Both the position numbers and the translations under genes were made by a program. Under the pieces are notes generated by a model. The model saw nothing but the letters and a program-made list of their open reading frames with translations, made no database searches and was not told the DNA's origin. Below, one piece after another: positions 22,456 to 37,400 of a DNA stretch of 64,000 nucleotides. The stretch's first letter is position 1, and every line of letters starts with the position of its first letter. Source of the DNA: Phoronis australis (Eukaryota; Phoronida; Phoronidae); contig NMRA01000044.1 of assembly GCA_002633005.1 (NCBI GenBank), positions 338,594-402,593 on the forward strand, given 5' to 3'.

Positions 22456-25400
22456 ATGTTGTTTCCTGGTTACCAGTGTACCCTGTTCGTATTCGTAGCC
22501 GTAATAGGATACTCGAGAGGCAACATGAACCTTTATATGGGGGCACAAGACACATTCCGATTGCTTGGTAAGTGAATAGATTCTGTCTCACTCTCACTGT
22601 CTGGACCGTGGATGTTTAACGTTTGTCTTGCCACTGGTTTCATTGATGGCAAGGTTCACTGCAGTTACATTAGACTGTTGATTGAGACAGCTGAGCGTGT
22701 TGTTCTAGAATTTGCCACGGATAATTCTTAGCTCTACCACAGCACTACGACCATCACTACTGCAATTTTAATTGCTGGATGGCATTTCCTTATCTTGAAT
22801 TAGGTACTCAGCCTCAAAGCAAGCAAGTTCCCATGCGTGTGGTTTTCATTACATCATGATGTTGACAGGCAGTGCCTCTTCATGTCGATTCCTTCTTTAT
22901 TAGAACTAACCATAGAATGACGACTTCTTGGGAGCTGCTTCAAGACAATACAAAACTAAATATCAAACCGTTGACCCTTTGCTTCTGTTTCTGTTGTGAT
23001 CAGTGATAATAATGATAGTAATAATAATTCACGTTTGCTGGCAATTTCAAATAAAGTCACCGTAGTGATGGTCAGATAAACTACAGGTTAATTTAAAAGG
23101 AGTTGTTCTTTATGTTCCAGCATTGCCTTATCTATAAGATGTCTCATCGTATACCTGTTCAGTGTTGTGGGTCAATCACTGATTTTGATGTTTAGTTATG
23201 AAAATTATGCCGCTGCCTACTATGCCTATTCAGTATCTTAACCACTCATAATAATATGTGGTAAATAAATCATTAAAATGCACAAGTGCCGGTCTAAGTA
23301 TTCACTTTACAGCCAGTTCAATAAGGCACAAGGTCCGATTTGTATTCTTTAAAAATTATTCCTGGCAGCTAAAGCACTAGTCTTGGTGCAAACTCGTGTA
23401 TTTATATATTTAGCCATTCAATCGTATGCAGTTAAATTAGCTGTTACTAAAGCACAAGCTTAATTTTAAAGGGTCTAACCAGAATTCTGAACCCAAGATT
23501 TCTTTATCAGTTCTAGGTCATGTTATATCTATAGGTTTAGTCTAACATTTCCCACTATGTACTATTAGTTAATGTAATGACATGTTTTGAACTTCAAAGT
23601 GTAGGTACATTTATTAATGTCTGTACTACCCAACCCCTAGTAATCATCTTGGCAATAAACAAAATATGATGCCATATTGACTATGAGTGGTATAGAGTCT
23701 GAGGGTGATGTTTATTTACATTTATCGCATTTATTTTGACTAAGATTTGAGGGGTTATCTGCTAAACCACACAAGATGTTCTATCAATATTAATTTCTTA
23801 GGGCATTTAAGATTAAGGACTAGCTGCTAAAAGGCCTGTATCATGGAATGGGCATCTTGATCGTTAGAGAACATTTTGCATAACATTGACCAAAAATGTA
23901 AAATGGATGATTAGGTTAGATCTGGCGAGACTTTGGTCATATCCGAGACCCAACATAGTTCGTACAGGGTGCACAATTTCATTAATTAAAAGTAGTACTA
24001 GTTATTGAATGTTTTTGTTGATAGAAATTTCTGAACCAAACAGCAATGTGTCACAAAAACTCACTTTATTGCTGACGTTTAAAGGTACGAGTTAAGTGAG
24101 CAATCAGTCAGCCTGGCTTGTGCGTTATCACAGAAGTGCCAAATCTCTTATGAAATTTAGTGGAAGTAATCCTGTTTTTCTTTCTGCTAAAATTTTATGC
24201 GGGGAAAATTTTTGCATTATAAACGATTAACTGGGTACGTATTGTGAATACCACCAAATTTGCTCGTATTAATTCTGGGACATTTCATTAATGAGTTGGC
24301 ATGGTTTGTTAAGTCAATCCGATCATATCTGCAATATAAACCCACTGCTGTTGATGCATGCACTGTCTGGTTCTTATTCCAATGTCTGCCAGTATGAGCC
24401 ACAAAAACACTGGTATTCTGGCAGTCAGCAGGAATTCTTGGGGGCACGGCCATTTATGAGTTTAATCCTGTTAATGTTTTCCCTTAAATATTAAAACTTT
24501 TTTCAAGTTTTGCTTTATTTTATCAAATAAGGTAATCCAATTTTAATCTAGTGACTTCAAATCATTTGGGAAATGTACAATGAAATTGCAAAAGCATGAT
24601 ATAAATACTAGACTAAGATGTTACAATCTAGTTTCATTCATTAGATTTTTGGTTTTAATTATTGTACTTGCCACTGTAGATGTCAAACCTAAAGTTGATC
24701 TTCATTTATTACAGTGTTATCACAAAATCACATAAATCTTACGCTTGTCAGTTCTAGTTAGACTCAGCATTCCATGGATTCAATCAATTCTAGCGATTAA
24801 TGAAGTCCCATTCAACCAATGTCAAAAAACATTTATGCCTGAACGGGCAGCTGCATGGCGATTCATAATTCACAATGTCATATGTGATCAATATGTAAAT
24901 AATGTGCTCCCCCTCCATGGCTCGGACCATGAAAGGTGCATTTATGTTCTCTGAACCTGGTAATGAGCGTGTCATTTTATGACTTAGGGTCATTTCTGTT
25001 TGCATTGAGAAACATTCAGTGTGAATTTAATGTGAATCTGGACAGGGACAGCCAGTGTAACATTCTGACAAGCTATTTTGAAGGAGACTTGCCTATTTTT
25101 TGAGTCGAGGATTTGGAACAGTTAAATCTAGCTTTATGGATGGAATGGTTTTTAATCAATGTCACCAATCTGAATCTTTATTTATATTGCATTTTTGGGC
25201 AAACTACTAGGCTCTATTCTTTAAAGCAGACATTTTGCAACATTTAAAGTGCAGGCACTACATTATCTGCTTCGGAAACATTGTAACCTTAACATGAAAC
25301 GCTCTGATATTAAGACTTTCTCATGTGATTACGTATCATTTTCTTCACATAGCGTTTTTTCAAATTTCTTCCCTTTACTTTTGTCAGTAAGTAATGGACT

Positions 25401-28400
25401 CCCTGAAGAATGGTCAACGGTACCTCCTGTCAAAATTTTACGCTTGCATAGGATCTTCAATAGGCATATTTATTGCAATTCACCATCTGCCTCAAGGCAG
25501 ACCGTGTCTTTTTAAATCCGTTTGGAGACTAGGCGTCCATTACAAAAGGGTTATTATTTCATGACTGGCTGAGCATTGGAACCCTAATTTTTTCAATCCT
25601 TATGAGTCCTCATTCAAAAGGGTTTCTCTGATCTGAGCACGCAAAGTAGCCAACTCCTAGAAAGGTTACACCGTCCTTCAAACATGGCTAAGTTGATAAC
25701 AAACAAGAAAGTTTAGCCTTTGATTGCTAAAGTCACTTATACTTGGTATGTTGAATTTAAGCTAACAAAGAAGAATATTGAACGGGCTAGTGTTTCAATG
25801 CCATCACTGCATTGGGGTCTAAATCTCTCATTTGTTGGGAACATAATTCGAGCCTCCGCTCATCCGTTGAACTGTTGTTGCGTTTCTCAAGAAGGGGTTG
25901 GAGGGTACACGGGACATGTTGCAGCCTTTCCAATGGGCGTCTTTCACAACCAACTTCTCTTCAAAAGGGTGTCTTCCCTGATAAATTTTGCTACAAAAGA
26001 GCTGTCTATGGGAAATACCTTTTCCAACTGAATAACTCTAGAGAAAGTTTTTATCTATATTTTTTCATCTCTTGCAAAAGATATTTATCCATTTTTAACA
26101 ACATGGCATCTGTTCTTGTATTGCTACAAGCTTAATCATGTAAAAATCATCTGTCCGAGAATAACTACAGAAGGTTAGCCTTAATGGATTCAACCCCTAC
26201 GAAAGGGTGACTTTTCGTGTAAAGTCCCTCCAAATGGGTCCCCCTTTTTGAGTCCACTCTCTTAAGGGTATCCTAAATTTCAGGTTTCCCCCATCAAAGA
26301 TATAGTCGAGTATCCCCCGCCCTGTCTACAACAATCGTTTGGTAACTGATGCCCACCCATTGAGCAGACTCTTCACAACTTGGCATGATCAACCAATTTA
26401 GGAGGTCGCATCTTGTTAATTAGTTGACTCTAAAATTCAAAAGCATATTCTTTAGTGACACTTTCTGAATTTGAAGTCTCAAATCAAAACAAACTGCTGT
26501 TGTTGCATGTACGTTTTCTTGTCTGCTACAAAGTTCATTTTATGTAATAAACGGAAAGTTAACTTTTGTACCCAGTTGTTTGGAAGGCTAGGAATATCAA
26601 TTGAATATATTCAAAATGTTATAGTTGATTTGCATTCTAATCTATGGTAACTGGTCATCATTTACATAACTTATGCATCTGGTTCTAGTGTGCTTGGGAC
26701 ACCGGAAGGATGAGCTTGAATTACTCGTTAGCAAAGTCAATTAGTAATGAGATATAGAGCTGCTTCAATGATCCCTGTATCTGAGTTTCCACAGTCTAAA
26801 CGTAGTTGCCGAATACAATTTTGAATTGATCGACGAACAGAGTGCAAATAAAAAATCACTGAGTCAATCAAGCTGTCTCGAGTTTCAGTTATCTCCTTCA
26901 ACTTCTCTTGTTGAAAAGTCAAAGGCTGGGCTGCAAACAATTTCTGCATTTCCTCGCGTACACAATTGTTTAATGTACACCATTGGCCCTTTCATACTAT
27001 GGTATGAAAGGAAAGTTGACGTAAACTGCAAAGTTGCTGAAGCGTTTATACCGGCTTTGGTTGTTAATGAACATTGAATTAAACTGTTGGTAAAGCTGTC
27101 GTCATCGAAGTTATCAAGATAACAGTGGCTCCCCCTGCTGATAACTTCGATGAGACAACATTTGACTGTCTATACCATGCCGAAGCATCGAGGTGCTACA
27201 ATTAAACCCACTGGCGTTGTTACCTTTGATCCAAGACCAAAATTAACCGTTCATACTGACCGCAACTCTACTTACTGTACCTGTATCAAAGATCATGATT
27301 GGTTTCAATGTATATAATTTGATTTGATTTCAAGTTTGATTTGAATTTTAGTCACCTTGTTAGCCAAACCCTGGTCCAGCAACTTTATGGTTTACAGCCA
27401 GCTCGTAGAGATTTTATTGATTTATGAAAGTTGTACCCATCAAACTTCTTCATCATCACTGATATTGTTTTGTAATAAAAAGCTGACAGTATACAATTTA
27501 TGTTAAAGTTTCTCTGTTGAATGTGTCAACCAAGTCTCCTGCTATTTGTTCCGGTGTTCCCAAATCTATTTCATCAACACACCGACTGAAGTGCTTTAAC
27601 AAAACCCACTCCAACTTGGAAAGATTCCAATGCAAAGTCAACTTACAATGTTTAATAGTTATATAATACCTTTATGCAGCATTAAAGTGAACTTTTGTAA
27701 ACATCTAGTTTCTCAATATTTTCCTAACTGCAGACAACAAGCAAATTTCTGTCAATAGCAACTGCGCAGCTTACCTAAAAACTGAGTGCTTATAGCCACA
27801 AGCAAAAAATGTCACTTAGTGGAAATACAATCTTAGTATTTAGGCTAAGCTAGGAGACCTTTAAGTTAAACACTGGTTAAATATTGAAAATGGCCTTTCT
27901 TGTGTTGTCCTGTAGAAGACTATTGACTACTTGTTGATGCAGTGTTTTACTTGTACAGTCTTCTTTCTAGTAAATGCTTGGCTTGCAGCTGAAGCTTAAT
28001 CATACCAGTGGGCAAATCTGAAAGATACACACTTCTCCTTTATTGTAGGGGGTACAGGGGGGCTCTCCATACAATGGCTTGTGAGTCAATTATGGGAGAA
28101 AAGTAATAATACTAATTCTGATGGGTTTTGAAAGCTTTCAGACGTTGTCCAGGGTTTTAGTTTTTCTTCATCCCAGCGTGAGCGTCTATCCCAAGGGTCC
28201 AGTGTTGATCTAATCATCTGTCACAGCTTTTAGGGAAGTCTGTGGTGAATGAGGCCTGATGGACTCAACAGGGAGAAGAGAGCCAATTGTCCTGGAGGGC
28301 TAATCTAATACTGTCTGATACCACTTGAAACTTGCATAATGTGCAACCTCACCTACTTTTTCTTGGGACTGTGGATCTGGGAATTAAAAATTCATAGCAA

Positions 28401-31400
28401 CTCGGAATTTGTAATTGTGAACATTAGAATTTAGTTAACTAACTACTTACTGAATGTTTTGTTGTCGTGAGTGTATGATGGTTCTTTCGCTTTGCCATTG
28501 TTTTTTAGCATTGGTTATTTTTAAAATCTAGATGAAATGTGTATCATAGCATTTGTTTACATTTCTCAGTTCCAATGTGAAGATAGAACTATCTTGTAGT
28601 TTTCAATTGGCACGCCTCAGTGCAGAAATTCAAGTAGTCAATGTTTATTCAGTGGCACATAAATAATAAGCATGTACTATATCCAATCTCGTAGATTATT
28701 CCTTATTTGAATATTCTTATTTGCATATGTAATAGCCAATGAGAGAAAAGTATTTCATGTTGACGAATATTCTTTGGAGTGTGCCGGTTTTCATTAGCTG
28801 ACATTAGCTCAATTTGCCCATTTGGCTAACATTGACCAAGCGCTTTATTAGTCATAATCTACACTGACTGAACAGTTTTGACCTAGTTCTAATTAGTCAA
28901 TATATCCCAAGCTGATAGATCTGTTGGTGGAATCTTAAACGGTCTACCAGCAGCAGATTGGGCTCCAATTCACAATTAACCTATTACGAGGCTGGATAGG
29001 TAATTAGTGATTATACATAACCAGTATGTATAAATATTGAAGACCCAACTTTTCCTTTCGGTTTTGTTAAGAAGGCACATCCCAAAATCAACCCCTGAGC
29101 CCCTTGTCTAAATATTTTAAGCCCTTTTTCCTGAATGGCTTCTGGATTCGAGTTGAAAACTGCTCCTAAACCAACCACTGTCCTGTGGTACCCTAAGCTT
29201 TTCCCCTTTACAGTGAAAGTTGGTTTTCTGAAATGTGTGTCTGGCTCATTGTCACCTTTTTTGGGTGTGCTGTGACTGTTACCCCACTCTCTCAACTTCC
29301 CTCTAGATTGGTGTTGTCTAGGCATTCATTCTGAGTATGAAGGTTGAGTTGAGTTGATGAGTGCGACTGCCCCTAAGGGTTTTTATCATTGGTTCCAACA
29401 TTTTTTCTGTCTTAATCTCCAAAGATAACAAAGATGCTGTTACAGCCAAGTCGAACCTGACCTGGGGGTACTACCGTGACAGACAGGATGTGACTTTTTC
29501 GTGTCCTACGAAAGGGTGTCAATTCTGACAAAATTTCCTAGGAGAGGATACCTTTTTCTGCAAAATTCCATATAAAGGCTATCTTTTTGTTAGTTCAAAA
29601 CTCCATTCCTTTTTTCAAGTACACAAATCTCCGTAAGAGTTCTGTATTTTTAAATTCTAGGTTGCAAAAGATACACTTATTTTTGACGTATGCCATCTCG
29701 TCTTGTACTGCTTCTGGCCAAGAATCCCGAATGATCAGATTTATGGAATTAAACCAGAGTTACAAAGGGGTTGAACAAATCCCTGTGAAAGAATTACTTT
29801 TTTGTGGAAGCCCCGTTCAGCTTCCCAAAAATGGGATCTGATTTCGAGTCCACTCTCTTAATGGATGGGTATCATAACTTTCTGTATGCAGCCCCCTTCA
29901 AAATTTGGCCGAGTGGACCAGTCTTAGTTACCTATCTGATGTTACAATATGATCTAATAAGTGGAGGACAGCCTATATGAGAGAAATTGAACTCTTCACT
30001 TTACATCATGTTTTCAGTAAGACAGTGTGAGGCTCAAATCAGGTGGTATCCGGTAACACCATCTGTAGTCCTGCTTTGCAAATCCATGTTGTCCACTCGA
30101 AAGAGACATTTGATTTGTATCTTACTTTCACTTTAGCTGCACAAATGACAGATTGAGACCTCCAAAATAAGTTAGTTGATCACCTTTTGTTCAAACTGTA
30201 TATCCCCTGTTTTTTGGTCACTGTTCTTACTGGGTTATGTCTCGGTTTTGTTTTGTCATCATACTAACAGGGTACAACAAAAAGCTTGTTGCCTTTTAAA
30301 GATGCAGTTTTCACTCGCAAACTTTACTCAACCAAACTTTCAAATTTGGACAGGTTGCCAAACACAACCAAACTCTGAATTTGGCTGTGCATGCAAAGAA
30401 AAGTTTGGAGGAGTTTGCAAACTACAGGTGAGGCCAACATTTCATCTGATGCAGACATTTCACCTGATGCAAATGAAATTTTGTTTGTATCTGACATACA
30501 ATAGTCATTGGTTGTTATGCACAAAGTGTCGGTTTATGGTGGAATGAGCTGGGTTATCTTCTCTGCCAAAAATCTCATTCAGAGGTAAAAATTCTTGGTA
30601 AACCGTATGACTGGCAGTAGCATTGTGGCAGTGGTGATAAGAGTGGCGATTTTGTTGCCAAAAAAAAGTAGGATTGAGTATCCCCGGGTTGATCAGAATC
30701 AGTTGGTCACACGGTGTGCCTTTGTGTGAATATTTGCCAAGCATGTAACCCTTCTACTTTGACTAGAATCTAGTGTGACCCTGAAAACGCTGACATTCGT
30801 GTGATTCACTGCAGCGTAAATCTCATCAGTGAAGTCTAGCTGCAATGATTTAATTTAAGACTTCTGCCAAACATATTTTAGGGTGCTAAATGAAGGGTGG
30901 CTCTTGCCAGTATGGCATGTCTGGCTGAATGAGTGTTGCCATCTTGTGGCGGAGGTCAACGTTCATTCTAGACTAAGAGTGATACTACAGGGAGTTTTCG
31001 CTAGCTGCCCCATCACAAATGTACACCCATGGGTTTACGTTTGCAAAAGTTTCCAAAATTTAGGCCCATGGACCTACATTTGGAGCTAGAATTCTAATTT
31101 TTCAGATTTCATAGTGTTTCAAAGAATGAACAATGCAATCAACCAGTCACCACCTATTTCATGAAACGTTTTTGCTTTATGTTTTTAAAGTCTTTCTGTA
31201 TCATACCATATGAAATTGCTTTGAGAATTTGTCTGCATTCTCAACAATGGGCTTTGAAAAATGAAAAAATACAAATTTTGGCGATTGTTTTGGTCCGAAA
31301 TTGGTGAGGTTTTATCATACCATATGCTGTGTATGTTATGAATGTACTATTAGCATGTTCTTTAACATACATGTTTTTGTCACATTTAGGAGTTTTAACT

Positions 31401-34400
31401 CTTGAATTAGAGCTCTTAAAAGATTACCAGTTCTATTGAATATGGAATTGTGTGGTGAAGCAACCTGAATATTTGTTGGAAAGACTTAAGAAGGTTCCGT
31501 TGTTGAATCCATTGGCCTGTCGCGGTGTTCTTTGTTGACATTTAGAATGAAATGTCACCTTGATATGGCAAACAGTTTTTAATGAGATCAATGAACAAAT
31601 ACCTTTCAGCGGTGAGTGATGTGTTTTCTGAATAAAATGAGTGTGGTTAAAATCAAAGCCAGGCAGTAATGTCCCCATGCAGTGATTTAAAGATCTGCGG
31701 TGCCTGGACATCTAATTACTTTCTGTGAGATAAAAAGCAAGGTAGATTTCTGTCCCCCTTCCCTTGTTATTGTCACCGTGGTGCTTAGCGCTAACCCACA
31801 GCTGTAATTTTCCCCAGGTTTATTTGAAAAAACCTCACATGACCTGCTGGTTTTCCACATGTGTGGCTTTAGACCTTATGCGAGGTTATGCAACAAAATG
31901 GTGATTTTGTCCAACTTTTCTGATAACTTTGTAAACCCATTAGGTGTTCAATACAAATTGTCCTGGTACAGAGTTTGAGTTGGTATAACACCTCCCTTGT
32001 GTGATATGCAGATTGAGGATTACAAGAAGTTTATACGGAACAAATCATTCCATCCACACGATTTCTGTTCACATTTGTCTTACGGTGCTACCAGAGCTAC
32101 TACTATGAATGATCTCAACTATGATTTGGAAAATCAAGTGGTCAGGCCTTTAAAATGCATTTCAAACTTCTACTCTTTATTCAAGCAGGCAATTCAGGAA
32201 TTTTGCAAAAGCTGAAAGCTCGACATTTGGTTTTGTATCGTTGTTCTCAGAAGGTGTTGACATCCTGGTTTCTTTGATTGTGGGTGGGACCTGTTACACT
32301 TTTTTATGTGAAAACTGATTTTTAAGCACGATTATACCTATATCCACAGTTAGACTAATTTCATTTTGAAATATGCACCAGCAGTCAGTCTACTTCTTTT
32401 AACATAATATAAAACATCCAAGAAAGGTTTATCAACAGTGCCATCTGTTGGCTAACCTGATAGGCCACTTTCCCAGTTTCTGCTTGGTTTGAGCAGTAGT
32501 TAGTGGTATAGTAAGAAGCTGGGTGAACTAATGATGTTACACGCGCATGAATTAGTAGCTCTCATCAGGAAATGAGGTGAAAATATGTCTTATTGGAACC
32601 CAATAAGACAGGCTTTTAATTAGCTTTCCAGTGCCGCGCAGACCAATATCGAGTTTGATGCCATTGATTTTCAAGCTGCGACTTAGTAAGAGTTTACAGT
32701 TGTCCTTGATTGTAACTGTTTAGTTTAGTTTCCGATCAGTTGCTCCAATGGTCAATAAAATCTAACCTATGTAGGATGTAATGTGTTCAAGCGAAGTTTA
32801 TTTTCACACTTTTCCATAAAAATCCCCAAATTAATGCATAAGGGTTCTGTACCTTAGGTACTACTGGACTGTGTCTTGAAGGTTTTGTGAGCGCTTGATT
32901 GACAGCAATTTCAGATAATGCCCTTGAATAATGAAAATGGTCAATTTTGGCAAGACACTCCTGTGTACTAGTAGTAGTGTAAGCGCTGCTTGCACTGTGT
33001 CAACTAAACATGTATGTGTGACAATTTAGCCCACCTTATTGATGTAAGATACCTTTTCCTGGATGACTTGCACTGATAACTTGCCCCAGTGCAAGTTTGG
33101 ATGCAAACCTACAGACAAGGCAGAAGTAATTAACAGCTGTGCGCTGTTCGCTCAATTACACACATAAGTGTCTCTAATAAATTTTGCGGCCATATTTGTT
33201 GCATGGTGTAGGGTAACTTGTAGTGAGGACAGGACTTTATATTCAAGTATGTTGATAAAGAGTGCCTAGCTAGTGTGTGGCAAAATCTTGCCAATTTCAC
33301 ACAAAAACAATTGCCAAAATTGATCGCTTTTCAATTTTTAAAGGCTTCTAGTATTGTTGTGATTTCCCAGAATTTTTCAAAACATTGTCTAACAGTGGTT
33401 ACATTGTAAAACTTATAAATGATGGAATATTTATTTGGTGCTACTTATTTTTCTTGAGACAAATATATACAAAAATGTCACTTGTCAGTCACAATGTGGG
33501 TTCCAAGATTGTGTCATTTGTCAGGTTTTTGTTTATATTGTAGTTCAAGAGATTACTATCTTGTCTCATTGGTTTCATTCATGTCTTCAGCTGCTTCTGG
33601 CTATGTCTGGCTTATGTCAATAAAATATTTAAATTCATCTCACCCTTGTCAGAGCTTGTTAGTCTAACTGTCCTCTATCCAACATGAATCAAATTAGTGA
33701 GATGATATCAAATATATGATGTTAGGTAATTTATGAATTAGTTTTTATGAAGAAAATGTTTCGTGGTTTACATCGTTAGCTGATTTCAGGAAACACGACA
33801 ACCCAACTTGTGTCCTTGAGTTGTAAAATAAGTTAGAAAAATCATTTCATATTGAATATGTTTATTGCTTTTTCAACATTACTGGTCAAAAATACCAGAC
33901 TTGGCATGCAGTAATAATTTGAAATAATATAAATTGCTCATGTGTCATTTTCCTTTTTCATGAGCTCATTGCATTGCTACTGAAAAACCTCACAATTTCA
34001 CCGTCGTCTTGACGACAAACTGTGTAATTAAGAATCAAGTAAAAGTTCTTTCCTCATGTTTTAAGAAATTTGATAACATCGAATTTCAATGTTCAGTCAT
34101 ACTATGTTCAGTCATACTATGGTCTAAGTTGAAGAAACTGTTGCTCTCTTGCGGGGGGGGGGGGGGCTGCCCTAGGAGCAGCTCAAGTTTAATCCGATGT
34201 CTTCCTTCAGAGTGTCAAGCTTCCCATTCCAAACATGTTCCATCCTGTGATGAGAAAGTGCAACAGAAGATCAACACAGTCCTCCACTGGGGATTATGCA
34301 CCATTACTCATGTTGTGTTTATATGTGGGGGTCTCTGAGTCAACCCCTGTTGTCACAAACTCCTTGGATGTCTTTGTGGCTTTTCCTTGACTGTTTTGAT

Positions 34401-37400
34401 AGAACACAAACCCCTCACTGCTTGGTGGCTGTGGTGATTGAGAAAAGAGAGACATGGATTGGGTTTTATAAACAGTGGCTCTGTTCTTTCTCATTTTTGT
34501 AAGGGCATTTGGTTTGCTGATGGCAAGCATACCAAGTTATGATGGTTTTGCTGCATTCTGTGCTAAAATTATTCATTGGCAATTTATACGCTTTTAATAG
34601 TACACATATAAAAAGAGAAAACTGTCAACTGTTGGGTGATGGGAAAGCCAGGCAGCTTAAGTTGTAAAAAATGAATCATTGTTTAGGTTTATTTTTGTTC
34701 CTTTTGTTTAAACTATAACAGTGCATTATGAGTTTTGACATGTGTTGAGAAGATATAGAAGACATTGAATTGTTTTACATGGCATATCCACTTAATGATG
34801 AAGGTAGCAGTGACTGGTCAATAGAATATTTTGNNNNNNNNNNNNNNNNNNNNNNNNNNNNNNNNNNNNNNNNNNNNNNNNNNNNNNNNNNNNNNNNNNN
34901 NNNNNNNNNNNNNNNNNNNNNNNNNNNNNNNNNNNNNNNNNNNNNNNNNNNNNNNNNNNNNNNNNNNNNNNNNNNNNNNNNNNNNNNNNNNNNNNNNNNN
35001 NNNNNNNNNNNNNNNNNNNNNNNNNNNNNNNNNNNNNNNNNNNNNNNNNNNNNNNNNNNNNNNNNNNNNNNNNNNNNNNNNNNNNNNNACAAGGCAGAAG
35101 TAATTAACAGCTGTGCGCTGCTCGCTCAATTACACACATAAGTGTCTCTAATAAATTTTGCGGCCATATTTGTTGCATGGTGTAGGGTAACTTGTAGTGA
35201 GGACAGGACTTTATATTCAAGTATTTTGATAAAGAGTGCCTAGCTAGTGTGTGGCAAAATCTCGCCAATTTCACACAAAAACAATTGCCAAAATTGATCG
35301 CTTTTCAATTTTCAAAGGCTTCGAGTATTGTTGTGAAGTCCCAGAATTTTTCAAAACACTGTCTAACAGTGGTTACATTGTAAAACTTATAAATGATGGA
35401 ATATTTATTTGGTGGTACTTATTTTTCTTGAGACAAATATATACAAAAATGTCACTTGTCAGTCACAATGTGGGTTCCAAGATTGTGTCATTTGTCAGGT
35501 TTTTGTTTATGTTGTAGTTCAAGAGATTACTATCTTGTCTCATTGGTTTCATTCATGTCTTCAGCAGCTTCTGGCTATGTCTGGCTTATGTCAATAAAAT
35601 ATTTAAATTCATCTCACCCTTGTCAGAGCTTGTTAGTCTAACTGTCCTCTATCCAACATGAATCAAATTAGTGAGATGATATCAAGTATATGATGTTAGG
35701 TAATTTATGAATTGGTTTTTATGTAGAAAATGTGTCATGGTTTACATCGTCTGCTGATTTCAGGAAACACGAACGGCAACCCAACTTGTGTCCTTGAGTT
35801 GTAAAATAAGTTAGAAAAATCATTTCATATTCAATATTTTTACTGCTTTTTCAACATTACTGGTCAAAAATACCAGACTTGGCATGCAGTATTAATTTGA
35901 AATAATATAAATTGCTCGTGTGTCATTTTCCTTTTTCATGAGCTCATTGCATTGCTACTGAAAAACCTCACAATTTCACCGTCGTCTTGACGACAAACTG
36001 TGTAATTAAGAATCAAGTAAAAGTCCTTTCCTCATGTTTTAAGAAATTTGATAACATCAAATTTCAATGTTCATCCTTACTATGGTCTAAGTTGAAGAAA
36101 CTGTTCCTCTCTTGCAGGGGGAGGGGGGGGGGTTGCCGTAGGAGCAGCTCAAGTTTAATCCAATGTCTTCCTTCAGAGTGTCAAGCTTCCCATTCCAAAC
36201 ATGTTCCATCCTGTGATGAGAAAGTGCAACAGAAGATCAACACAGTCCTCCACTGGGGATTATGCACCATTACTCATGTTGTGTTTATATGTGGGGGTCT
36301 CTGAGTCAACCCCTGTTGTCACAAACTACTTGGATGTCTTTGTGGCTTTCCCTGGACTGTTTTGATAGAACACAAACCCCTCACTGCTTGGTGGCTGTGG
36401 TGATTGAGAAAAGAGAGACATGGATTGGGTTTTATAAACAGTGGCTCTGTTCTTTCTCATTTTTGTAAGGGCATTTGGTTTGCTGATGGCAAGCATACCA
36501 AGTTATGATGGTTTTGCTGCATTGTGGGCTAAAATTATTCATTGGCAATTTATACGCTTTTAATAGTACACATATAAAAAGAGAAAACTGGCAACTGTTG
36601 GGTGATGGGAAAGCCAGGCAGCTTAAGTTGTAAAAAATGAATCATTGTTTAGGTTTATTTTTGTTCCTTTTGTTTAAACTATAATAGTGCATTATGAGTT
36701 TTGACATGTGTTGAGAAGATATAGAAGACATTGAATTGTTTTACATGGCATATCCACTTAATGATGAAGGTAGCAGTGACTGGTCAATAGAATATTTTGT
36801 GTCTTTGATGTTGCTCTTGAGCTTTTTTAAAACTAAAACGTCTCAGTTTACGTCACATCAGACTAGTTGAGGGCTCTGGAATATACTGGCTTTCACACTA
36901 CCCAACTTTTCTGTTCTAAGAAGCAAAAGAACCCCAGGCATGAAATTGTGCAAAAAAATCCTTGTGCATTTGTGTAATTGGTTCTGGGGTGAAGGGAGTG
37001 GCTCATTGTAAGAGACATCAACATTTCGAAAGGAATCATCTTTTTAGAAAAAGTATACCTTTTGTGATCTTGTGAGAATACTGAAATGCGCATTGTCCTT
37101 TGCATGTTTCCTTTGATGAAATTAGACCAAGGGAACCTGATCACCTATTGATGGTTTTCATTAACTAATGGACTGGCTAGTTCACTTGAATGCTGATGTG
37201 TATAAACATTTTAGTGTAGAACATGGTTCAACTGAGTGAGGGTGAGATGCTGAGTTTGCTAACCAATGCAGACATTCACATGTTTATTGCTGGGGTAAAG
37301 GCAACAAGTATTCCTAGGCGCTGAGTTTGTCAATTCAAGCCTGGTACAGAATTAGAAAAAAGCCCAAGCACCATTTTGACACTTCTATGGATACCCACCC

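Larger units (their letters stand above)
22568..33116. other. RYK intron 1, first part
   Basis: AT-rich intron without recognisable exons. It contains a diverged repeat pair (25925-26330 and 29505-29915), an antisense copy of the CAAAAACAATTGCCAAAATT repeat near 31255-31320, and a 15-bp two-copy duplication near 30436-30470 (CATTTCATCTGATGCAGA). Minus-strand frame 29011-29325 is open for 104 codons but shows no known domain. Confidence 0.5.

Noticed and set aside
29011-29325. 104-codon minus-strand frame in RYK intron 1
   Set aside because: No known domain, splice context or promoter; length is within chance for this much sequence.
33435-33667. Matching short frames at 33.4 and 35.4 kb
   Set aside because: Same intron sequence in two putative alleles; no coding signal.
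34770-35141. Open frames running through the N gap
   Set aside because: They consist mainly of unknown bases.
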